DNA of 5,481 bases from Bacteroidales bacterium (lineage in GTDB: Bacteria; Bacteroidota; Bacteroidia; Bacteroidales; JAOZQN01): the NCBI GenBank assembly GCA_029938985.1, contig JAOZTW010000385.1, forward strand, positions 1 to 5,481. The letters run 5' to 3'. This document shows, piece by piece, positions 1-5,481 of this stretch. The number at the start of each line of letters is the position of its first letter. Position 1 is the first letter of the stretch. A program made the position numbers and the translations under genes. The notes below the pieces were generated by a model. That model was not told the DNA's origin. It did no database searches and saw only the letters and a list, made by a program, of their open reading frames with translations.

Positions 1-1
1 A

Positions 2-1837
2 GAAAATGTTAATAAATTTTTGAATTATATGCAAGAAATTAGCTTGCAGGGAGCGAGTGATATTGCACTTGCTGTTTCTCAAGCAAGTAATCCTGATTGG
101 TTAACAAATTCTAAAAATACGTCTAAAAATATTTTCTTACTTAGCGATGGTTCTTCTACTTGGGGAGAATTTGATAATTATGCTATTAGTCAAAATATTA
201 ATGAAAATGATAAAGTTTTTGCTTTTAATATTGGAATGTCAGGAATGGATATTACTGCATTAGAGCATCTTACACGTACATCTGGAGGTGCTTTATTTGC
301 AGTTACTGGCGAAGACCAAGTGGGAGAAGCAAGTACTGCTTTTAGATACAAACCTTGGAAAGTTGAAGATATTACCATAAAAAATACATCTGATATTTTG
401 ATTTCTGGACGACCAGAATACATTTATCCTAATCAACAGTTAATTATTGCTGGTAGAGGTAATGTACCAAAAAACAGTACTTTATCAATAAATTTAAAAC
501 AAGGTACAAAAAATAAAAAACTATCAGTTTCGTTTAATAAAGCTGTTGACTCGGAGCTTGCCAAAAGAGTTTACGGACAAATTGCTACTACTCAGTTAGA
601 AGAATTTGATTATGCCACAGAAAAATATTCTATTGCTTATGCTTCATATTTTAGAGTCCCTGGAAAAACTTGTTCTTTTTTAATGTTAGAATCAGAAGCC
701 GATTATGCACAATTTGGCATTCAACCCGAAGAAACAAAATTTGTAGTTTCATCTACGCCTGTTAATAGCATAATTGACAAAACGTTAAAAGAAATAGGAG
801 AATTTTTGGGAAATGCTAAATCTGCTTTTAAAAATTGGTTAAAAAAATTACCCAAATTAGATGGATTTACTTTCGAAGTTCCTACTGCTTTGGAAATGCT
901 AATAGAAACATGTCCAGAAAATAGTTTTATTGTAAAAGGAAAAGGATTAAAATGTAAAGCAAGGAAAAAAGCAAATACTTCTACTGAATTTTTGAAAGAA
1001 CTGTATAAAAGTAAATTAGATTACGATTTTATTTATAAAGAAGCCAATTCTCGAAAACAATCTTATGGACAAAGTGATGCTTTATTATTATTGAGTTCTT
1101 TAATTGAAAAAAATCCTGGCAATAGTGTAATGACAAGAGATGTCGCTTTTTCTGCTTTGGAGTACAACTTGCCAGAGCAAGCATATTTCCTTTTCCGACG
1201 AGTACTTGATGCTCGTCCTCACGAACCACAAACATATCATGCTATTGCACAAGCATTAACAGAGATTGGTAAAATTGATTTAGCCATTTTTTACTACGAG
1301 GTAGCAATAACTGCAACTTGGGATGCACGTTTTGGAGAGTTTCGATTGATAGCAGGATTAGATTATTTAAAACTTTTAAGAGAAATAAAAAAAGGAAAAT
1401 ATAAAGTGAGTTTTACAGATTATGTTGATTCTCGTCTCACAACATTAACATCACAATTTGCAGAACAAACCGCCGATTTAATGATAACAATTAGTTGGAA
1501 TACAGACAATACTGATATTGATTTACATGTAATAGAACCCACAGGTGAAGAATGTTTTTACAGCCATCCCAAAACAAGAATTGGAGGACGACTAACAATG
1601 GATGTAACGCAGGGATATGGACCAGAGATGTATCTCCTTAATAAGGCAAAAAAAGGAAAATATAAAATTAAAGCAAAATACTTTTCATCAGACCGTAACA
1701 GAGCTTCAACTCGCACAAAAGTTTATGCTACAATTTATCAAAATTGGGGTAAGGAAAACGAAAAGATAACTCGTAAAGTTGTTACTTTGGAAGATAATAA
1801 AGATATGCACAAAATTATGGTTTTGGAAATCCAGTAA
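2..1837 (+). CDS. VWA / TPR / YfaP (DUF2135) multidomain protein, 5'-partial
   Basis: The frame is open from the window edge (first full codon GAA at 2), so this is the C-terminal 611 residues of a longer protein. The TTG at 20 should not be taken as the start. Residues 1-120 look like the second half of a von Willebrand factor A domain: a GASDIALAV segment, where the family has its metal-site Thr loop, then IFLLSDGSS and KVFAFNIGMSGMDITALEHL. The DxSxS part of the metal site would lie upstream of the window. Residues about 125-250 seem to be a beta-rich linker. Residues about 350-465 are helical and TPR-like (EYNLPEQAYFLFRRVLDARP, then TYHAIAQALTEIGKIDLAIFYYEVA). Residues about 490-611 match the YfaP/DUF2135 domain: ISWNTDNTDIDLHVIEPTGE with acidic residues, then GYGPEMYLLNKAKKGKYKI and a YF motif. 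Such proteins are usually exported in Bacteroidota, but the signal peptide is not visible here. The substrate or partner is unknown. Confidence 0.85.
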   Translation, partial: ENVNKFLNYMQEISLQGASDIALAVSQASNPDWLTNSKNTSKNIFLLSDGSSTWGEFDNYAISQNINENDKVFAFNIGMSGMDITALEHLTRTSGGALFAVTGEDQVGEASTAFRYKPWKVEDITIKNTSDILISGRPEYIYPNQQLIIAGRGNVPKNSTLSINLKQGTKNKKLSVSFNKAVDSELAKRVYGQIATTQLEEFDYATEKYSIAYASYFRVPGKTCSFLMLESEADYAQFGIQPEETKFVVSSTPVNSIIDKTLKEIGEFLGNAKSAFKNWLKKLPKLDGFTFEVPTALEMLIETCPENSFIVKGKGLKCKARKKANTSTEFLKELYKSKLDYDFIYKEANSRKQSYGQSDALLLLSSLIEKNPGNSVMTRDVAFSALEYNLPEQAYFLFRRVLDARPHEPQTYHAIAQALTEIGKIDLAIFYYEVAITATWDARFGEFRLIAGLDYLKLLREIKKGKYKVSFTDYVDSRLTTLTSQFAEQTADLMITISWNTDNTDIDLHVIEPTGEECFYSHPKTRIGGRLTMDVTQGYGPEMYLLNKAKKGKYKIKAKYFSSDRNRASTRTKVYATIYQNWGKENEKITRKVVTLEDNKDMHKIMVLEIQ

Positions 1838-1852
1838 ATATTAGAATTTCAG

Positions 1853-1890
1853 ACACTTTCCAAAGTTTTCGGTTTGGAAAGTGTTTATTT
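1853..1890 (+). terminator. Rho-independent terminator after the VWA/YfaP gene
   Basis: ACACTTTCCAAA at 1853-1864 and TTTGGAAAGTGT at 1873-1884 are a perfect 12-bp inverted repeat with an 8-base loop. The 3' arm is followed on the plus strand by the T-rich TTTATTT. It starts 16 bp after the TAA stop of the plus-strand gene. On the minus strand no T tract follows, so it is a weaker terminator for the convergent proC, although proC transcripts must run into it because proC stops only 15 bp away. Confidence 0.8.
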
Positions 1891-1898
1891 GGCACATA

Positions 1899-2702
1899 TT
1901 ATTTTGCAATTTTATCAATTTTTTCATAAGAAGTTATTAATCCTTTTATTAAAGAAGAACTAAAACCTTGATGTTCCATTTCGTTTAGTCCCGAAATTGT
2001 TACTCCTCTTGGTGTTGTTACCATATCTATTTCTTTTTCAGGATGTTCTTTCCGCTTTTCTAACAAAGCTACAGCACCTTTTACTGTTTGAGTTGTTATT
2101 AATTTGGCTAATTCAGAACTAAATCCGATTTCTATACCGCCTTGAGTCGCAGCTCGTATATATCTAAGAATAAATGCAATTCCTGAAGCAGCAAGTATAG
2201 TTGCTGCTCCCATTAAATTTTCTTCAATAACAACAGTCTTACCCAAATTCTTAAAAATATCTGTAACAATATCAATATTTTTACTATCAATATCTGTTGC
2301 AATACAGGTCATAGATTCTTGCATTGCAATAGCAGTATTGGGCATTGCTCTAAAAATATCTATATTGTTTTTTCCAATAAATTTTCTAATCTCCTCAATA
2401 CTAACACCAGTAACCACTGAAATTAAAATTTTTTTGGAATTAATAAACCCAGAAACAGTTTTTAATAATTTTTCTATTTGGTGCGGTTTTACTGCTATAA
2501 TAATTATGTCTGATTGCTCTATAGCCAAACTGTTGCTATCAATAGTTTGAACACCAAGTTCGGAATATTTTTTTAAATGTTCAATTTTACGACGAGTAAT
2601 AATTAAATTTTTTGCTTCAATATATTCTGCTTTCAATAAACCCTCAGTTATTGAACAACCTAATTTTCCTGCACCAATAATTGCAATTTTTTTTTTTTTC
2701 AT
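1899..2702 (-). CDS. proC: Pyrroline-5-carboxylate reductase
   Basis: This cytoplasmic enzyme reduces 1-pyrroline-5-carboxylate to L-proline with NAD(P)H, the last step of proline synthesis. The 267 residues are a normal full length. A Rossmann fold starts at once, with GAGKLG at residues 10-15 and TRR at 36-38, a plausible NADPH phosphate contact. AVKP (70-73) and RAMPNTA (118-124) are family motifs. The C-terminal dimerisation part has AASGIAF (171-177) where most bacteria have a GSGPAF-like loop, and TTPRGVTISGLNEMEHQGF (229-247) as the P5C reductase signature; both variants are the usual Bacteroidota form. The start is the ATG at 2702-2700. No Shine-Dalgarno motif precedes it, only AT-rich sequence, as is common in this phylum. 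The start is followed by an unbroken run of 13 A (2699-2687 on the coding strand) encoding KKKK. A strong terminator-like hairpin ends about 30 bp upstream, so expression probably depends on read-through (see findings). Confidence 0.95.
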   Translation of the reverse strand: MKKKKIAIIGAGKLGCSITEGLLKAEYIEAKNLIITRRKIEHLKKYSELGVQTIDSNSLAIEQSDIIIIAVKPHQIEKLLKTVSGFINSKKILISVVTGVSIEEIRKFIGKNNIDIFRAMPNTAIAMQESMTCIATDIDSKNIDIVTDIFKNLGKTVVIEENLMGAATILAASGIAFILRYIRAATQGGIEIGFSSELAKLITTQTVKGAVALLEKRKEHPEKEIDMVTTPRGVTISGLNEMEHQGFSSSLIKGLITSYEKIDKIAK

Positions 2703-2727
2703 AATTTTTTTTTCAATTTCTATACAA

Positions 2728-2925
2728 AAACAAAAAATTGGTTACTTTCCGATAAATATTAACGAAGTAACCAATTTTTCAATTCTTTTTATTGCACCTA
2801 AGAGTTAAGAATCTAACTATATCTACTTAAGGCATAAAAATAAATAACCCCCACCCTACTTGTTTATTTTGGCGTTTTTCACGAGTATCAATTTCTTCGT
2901 TACTTTTGAAATATGAAAATGCTCA
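2728..2925 (-). ncRNA. Candidate structured RNA: small RNA or proC leader (ends approximate)
   Basis: The predicted RNA starts a few bases after the promoter motif at 2931-2961 and ends at the hairpin terminator 2733-2779, giving about 190-200 nt. On the minus strand it can form several stems. One is a long-range pairing 2902-2887 with 2775-2760 (15 of 16 positions, three of them G-U). One is an 8-bp stem 2870-2863/2844-2837 that presents a G-rich loop (GGGTGGGGG at 2856-2848). One is a 9-pair stem 2834-2826/2802-2793 with one bulge and one G-U pair, enclosing a smaller stem 2818-2814/2807-2803. I could not place it in a known RNA class. Promoter, size and closing stem would suit a 6S-like RNA, while its position would suit a cis-acting leader of proC. 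A disrupted small protein frame in the same stretch is a further possibility. Confidence 0.4.
2733..2779 (-). terminator. Strong, probably bidirectional hairpin terminator upstream of proC
   Basis: The arms 2733-2747 (AAAAATTGGTTACTT) and 2765-2779 (AAGTAACCAATTTTT) are perfectly complementary over 15 bp. The stem can continue after a 2-base bulge (2748-2749) with 2750-2751/2763-2764 and 2753-2755/2759-2761 around a 3-base loop. On the minus strand the 3' arm runs into TTTTTTGTTTTTG (2737-2725); on the plus strand it is followed by CAATTCTTTTTATT. In the minus direction it would end transcripts from recQ or from the promoter at 2931-2961, and it lies only 30 bp before the proC ATG. It is either a simple terminator or the terminator half of an attenuator. 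Confidence 0.8.
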
Positions 2926-3003
2926 TTTACCAAAGGTAAAGTTTAATTATAATATATCAAAAAAGCCTTGAACTTGACACTCATGAAAAACGCATTTATT
3001 TTG
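2863..3003. repeat. 20-bp imperfect inverted repeat flanked by 9-bp direct repeats; MITE-like
   Basis: The arms 2872-2891 (GCGTTTTTCACGAGTATCAA) and 2974-2993 (TTGACACTCATGAAAAACGC) are complementary at 18 of 20 positions. Just outside them lies the same 9-mer, TTTATTTTG, at 2863-2871 (touching the left arm) and at 2995-3003 (one base beyond the right arm). This is the layout of a small non-autonomous insertion of about 122 bp with terminal inverted repeats and a target duplication. There is no transposase. Both mismatches would be G-U pairs in a minus-strand RNA, so RNA folding in a recQ read-through transcript is an alternative. Confidence 0.4.
2931..2961 (-). promoter_or_regulatory. Bacteroidota-type promoter facing proC
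   Basis: On the minus strand, TTTG (2961-2958) is followed after exactly 19 bases by TACCTTTG (2938-2931). This matches the published Bacteroidota primary sigma consensus, a -33 TTTG and a -7 TAnnTTTG with a spacer of about 19-20 bases. Transcription would begin around 2922-2927 and run towards proC. The -7 motif lies in a small 6-bp palindrome (2926-2931/2935-2940). In AT-rich DNA such matches can arise by chance, but both elements are exact and a terminator is correctly placed downstream. Confidence 0.5.
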
Positions 3004-3057
3004 TTCTTTTAAAAATATCATTATTTGCTGATTTGTTAAAATAGTAAAAGAACAAAA
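2999..3057. repeat. Inverted repeat just downstream of recQ
   Basis: The arms 2999-3011 (TTTTGTTCTTTTA) and 3045-3057 (TAAAAGAACAAAA) are a perfect 13-bp inverted repeat with a 33-base loop, starting 40 bp after the recQ TAG stop. The stem is almost all A/T and the loop is long, so it is a weak terminator candidate. It may protect the 3' end of the recQ mRNA, or be chance in A/T-rich DNA. Confidence 0.4.
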
Positions 3058-3096
3058 AAACGGCGTATTCTTGAGTTAGTTATTATTTCATTTTCA

Positions 3097-5286
3097 CTAA
3101 TTTCCTATTTCAGATAGATATTTTATTCTAACCAATTTAATTTCATCAACAGAATATTCCTCCTCTCCTAATTCGTCCATTGCGTCTTTAATTGAGTCAG
3201 TTTCTGCTTCGTCAAAATAATACCATATATCATCTTGTCGTTCTTGGTCTAAAATTTGATCAACATAATAGTTTATATTTAACTTTGTTCCAGAGTTTAC
3301 AATAGATTCAATTTCTGAAATCAGTTCACTTAAAGTAAGCCCTTTTGCGGCACAAATATCGTCTAAGTCTAATTTTTTATCAATATTTTGGATAATGAAA
3401 ATTTTTAGTCCAGATTTATTTACCACCGATTTTACAATTAAATCTTGTGGTCTTTCAATTTCTTTCTCTTCAACATATTTTTGTATAAGCTCCAAAAACT
3501 CTTTTCCATATTTTGCAGCTTTCCCCTCGCCTACTCCAACAACTTGTTTCAGTTCTGTCATATTTATTGGATATTGAATAGCCATATCCTGTAATGAAGG
3601 GTCTTGAAAAACAACAAATGGAGGAACTCCTCGTTTTTTAGAGATTGTTTTTCGTAAATCTCTAAGAAGCCCAAACAATTCAGTATCAGTAGTTGCAACA
3701 CTCACACCATGCAAAATAGGAGACTCCATATAAGATTCTAAACTACTAAAAGTTACTGGTTTAGTTAACTTTATTTGGTGAGGTGATTTAGAAAAACCTG
3801 TACCTTTTTTTGTGATTTTTATGTGTCCATAGTTTTCAATATCTTTTGAAAAAAGACCCAAAACAAGTGATTGTCTTATTACTGCATTCCAAAAATTAAC
3901 ATCATGCTTTTTTCCTATTCCAAAGGTCTTAGCTTTATGATGTTTATATGTTTTAAGAGCAGATGTTTCTTTTCCTGCAAGAATATGTGCAACATGCTCT
4001 GAATTAAATTTTTGTTTTATTTCTTTTACTACTTTTATGGAATTTAAAATATGTTGTTTACCATCAAATTGTGGCTTAGGATTAATACAGTTATCGCAAT
4101 TGTCACAGGTTTGTCGTAGAGTTTCTCCAAAATAATTTAAAAGCATTTTAGGACGGCACACCGAAGTTTCCGCATAAGCAACTGTTTCCATTATTAATTG
4201 TTTCCCAATTTCTTGTTCCGAAACAGGTTTACCTTGTAAAAACTTCTCTAATTTTTGAATATCTTTGTAGCTATAAAAGGCAATACACCTACCTTCTCCA
4301 CCATCTCTTCCTGCACGTCCTGTTTCTTGGTAATATCCTTCCAAACTTTTTGGCATATCATAGTGCATAACAAACCTAATATCAGGTTTATCTATCCCCA
4401 TTCCAAAAGCAATAGTAGCTACAATAACATCTACTTTTTCGTGTAAAAATCTATCTTGATGGTCGGTTCGTGTGGCCGAATCCATACCAGCATGATACGC
4501 TAATGCCTTAATATCATTTACTACAAGAGTTTCGGCAAGTTCTTCTACTCTTTTTCTACTCAAACAATAAATTATTCCAGACTTGCCTTTATTTTCTTTA
4601 ATAAATTTAATTATCTGTTTTTCAGTATTTTGTTTTGGACGTACTTCGTAATATAAATTTGACCTAAAAAAAGAAGATTTATACACATTTGCATCAAGCA
4701 TTTCTAAGTTTTTAAGTATATCATGCTGTACTTTGGGAGTAGCAGTTGCAGTAAGAGCAATTATTGGTGCTCGTCCTATTTCTTCAATTATCGGTCTAAT
4801 TCTCCTATACTCTGGTCTAAAATCATGCCCCCATTCCGAGATACAATGAGCTTCATCTATTGCATAAAAGGAAATTATAATTTTTTGAAGAAATTCTATA
4901 TTTTCATCTTTAGTTAAAGATTCTGGTGCTACATATAGAAGTTTTGTTTTCCCTGCTTTTACATCGTCTCTCACATCTTTTAATTGCTTTTTATTTAGAG
5001 ATGAATTCATAAAATGTGCAACACTAATATCAGAAGTAAAACTACGCATAGCATCTACTTGATTTTTCATTAGAGCAATTAATGGAGAAATAATTATAGC
5101 TGTTCCTTCAAAGAGTAATGATGGTAATTGGTAGCACATTGATTTTCCTCCTCCAGTAGGCATTAGAACAAAAGTGTCATTACCAGCTATAAGATTTTGT
5201 ATTACAGGTTCTTGTTTTCCTTTAAAACGGTCAAATCCGAAAAAAGTTTTTAAATGTTTTTTTAATTGTTTGTTTGTTACTTTCAT
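3097..5286 (-). CDS. recQ: ATP-dependent DNA helicase RecQ
   Basis: RecQ is a 3'-to-5' superfamily 2 DNA helicase that acts in recombinational repair (RecF pathway) and at stalled forks. Numbered from the ATG at 5286 (729 aa): motif 0 FGFDRFKGKQEPVI (16-29), Walker A MPTGGGKS (42-49), DEAH (144-147) with the RecQ aromatic loop EWGHDFRP (151-158), motif III LTATAT (178-183), motif IV IIYCLSR (238-244), motif V VATIAFGMGIDKPDIRFVMH (289-308) and motif VI QETGRAGRDG (320-329). The zinc site is C377, C394, C397 and C400. A winged-helix region follows (about 409-515), then an HRDC domain (about 533-607). Residues about 610-729 are an extra helical, acidic C-terminus typical of Bacteroidota RecQ. 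I chose the ATG at 5286 over the in-frame TTG at 5328 because the intervening 14 residues (MRGYKNIFYILKIQ) do not look like the family and KVTNKQLKKHLKTFFGF does. No Shine-Dalgarno motif is seen. All catalytic motifs are intact. Confidence 0.96.
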   Translation of the reverse strand: MKVTNKQLKKHLKTFFGFDRFKGKQEPVIQNLIAGNDTFVLMPTGGGKSMCYQLPSLLFEGTAIIISPLIALMKNQVDAMRSFTSDISVAHFMNSSLNKKQLKDVRDDVKAGKTKLLYVAPESLTKDENIEFLQKIIISFYAIDEAHCISEWGHDFRPEYRRIRPIIEEIGRAPIIALTATATPKVQHDILKNLEMLDANVYKSSFFRSNLYYEVRPKQNTEKQIIKFIKENKGKSGIIYCLSRKRVEELAETLVVNDIKALAYHAGMDSATRTDHQDRFLHEKVDVIVATIAFGMGIDKPDIRFVMHYDMPKSLEGYYQETGRAGRDGGEGRCIAFYSYKDIQKLEKFLQGKPVSEQEIGKQLIMETVAYAETSVCRPKMLLNYFGETLRQTCDNCDNCINPKPQFDGKQHILNSIKVVKEIKQKFNSEHVAHILAGKETSALKTYKHHKAKTFGIGKKHDVNFWNAVIRQSLVLGLFSKDIENYGHIKITKKGTGFSKSPHQIKLTKPVTFSSLESYMESPILHGVSVATTDTELFGLLRDLRKTISKKRGVPPFVVFQDPSLQDMAIQYPINMTELKQVVGVGEGKAAKYGKEFLELIQKYVEEKEIERPQDLIVKSVVNKSGLKIFIIQNIDKKLDLDDICAAKGLTLSELISEIESIVNSGTKLNINYYVDQILDQERQDDIWYYFDEAETDSIKDAMDELGEEEYSVDEIKLVRIKYLSEIGN

Positions 5287-5404
5287 TTGTATTTTTAGAA
5301 TATAAAATATATTTTTATAACCTCTCAATCAATTCATTTTTTGTATAAGGCATATTAAAACAAATAATAGACTATTTAAACTTGTTCTTTTTGCTTTTAT
5401 CTTC

Positions 5405-5448
5405 TTCAATAAACATGCAAATATCTTGATATTATTATATTTATTGAA
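5405..5448. repeat. AT-rich two-part inverted repeat upstream of recQ
   Basis: TTCAATAAA at 5405-5413 is a perfect reverse complement of TTTATTGAA at 5440-5448. Between them is a second palindrome, AATATC-TT-GATATT (5420-5433). The stem is low in G/C, so it would be a weak hairpin. It lies about 120-160 bp upstream of the recQ ATG and could be a regulator site or the tail of a gene beyond the right edge. Elsewhere in 5287-5481 I see no exact promoter consensus close to recQ. The only TAnnTTTG match on the minus strand (TATTTTTG, 5466-5459) is about 175 bp upstream, and its -33 partner would be outside the window. Confidence 0.3.
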
Positions 5449-5481
5449 TTGTTAAAAACAAAAATAAGTTCATTTAAAATT

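Noticed and set aside
20..22. TTG at 20 as the true start of the first gene
   Set aside because: The frame is open to the window edge and the protein would begin in the middle of a VWA domain, so the gene is 5'-truncated by the window.
2338..2550. Plus-strand open frame of 70 codons inside proC
   Set aside because: It is antisense to the well-conserved proC, its low-complexity Ile/Ser/Phe-rich product matches no family I know, and it is explained as a shadow frame.
2703..3096. CRISPR array, tRNA, tmRNA or rRNA in the recQ-proC spacer
   Set aside because: There are no regularly spaced direct repeats, no cloverleaf with TTCGA-type arm, no tmRNA ends, and no rRNA-like sequence. Only inverted repeats are present.
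4723..4917. Plus-strand open frame of 64 codons inside recQ (others at 3395-3577 and 4255-4446)
   Set aside because: They are antisense to conserved helicase domains and have no recognisable product; they are shadows of recQ.
5287..5328. A TTG start at 5328 that would lengthen RecQ by 14 residues
   Set aside because: The added MRGYKNIFYILKIQ does not resemble RecQ N-termini, and the ATG at 5286 gives the usual family start.

Overview
The window looks like chromosomal DNA from an AT-rich member of the Bacteroidota, probably Flavobacteriia-like or Bacteroidales-like. The sequence evidence is: overall strong A/T bias; start codons preceded by A/T-rich sequence with no Shine-Dalgarno motif; a pyrroline-5-carboxylate reductase whose C-terminal signature has the Bacteroidota form (TTPRGVTISGLNEMEHQGF); a RecQ with the roughly 120-residue C-terminal extension usual in that phylum; and a match to the Bacteroidota promoter consensus (TTTG, 19 bases, TAnnTTTG). 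The genus cannot be named from this window.

Layout. Positions 2-1837 (+) hold the C-terminal 611 residues of a large protein whose N-terminus lies off the left edge: the end of a von Willebrand A domain, a probable beta-rich linker, a TPR-like helical part and a C-terminal YfaP/DUF2135 domain. It converges on proC (1899-2702, -), with a 12-bp perfect hairpin between them. From 2703 to 3096 there is no convincing protein gene, but the region is dense in structure (promoter, inverted repeats, terminator). recQ follows at 3097-5286 (-). The remaining 195 bp at the right edge hold recQ's upstream region, with one AT-rich inverted repeat.

How the parts may work together. recQ (DNA repair helicase) and proC (last step of proline synthesis) lie on the same strand but have no known functional link. 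The region between them is the most interesting part. On the minus strand, a consensus-like promoter (2961-2931) faces proC. About 150 bp further on, a 15-bp perfect hairpin followed by T runs ends about 30 bp before the proC ATG. The RNA between can form a long alternative pairing (2902-2887 with 2775-2760) that would break the terminator stem. This gives two testable readings: a stand-alone small RNA of about 190-200 nt, possibly a 6S-like RNA, or an attenuator leader controlling proC. An overlapping 20-bp inverted repeat with 9-bp direct repeats just outside it (2863-3003) offers a third, partly competing reading: a small MITE-like insertion.
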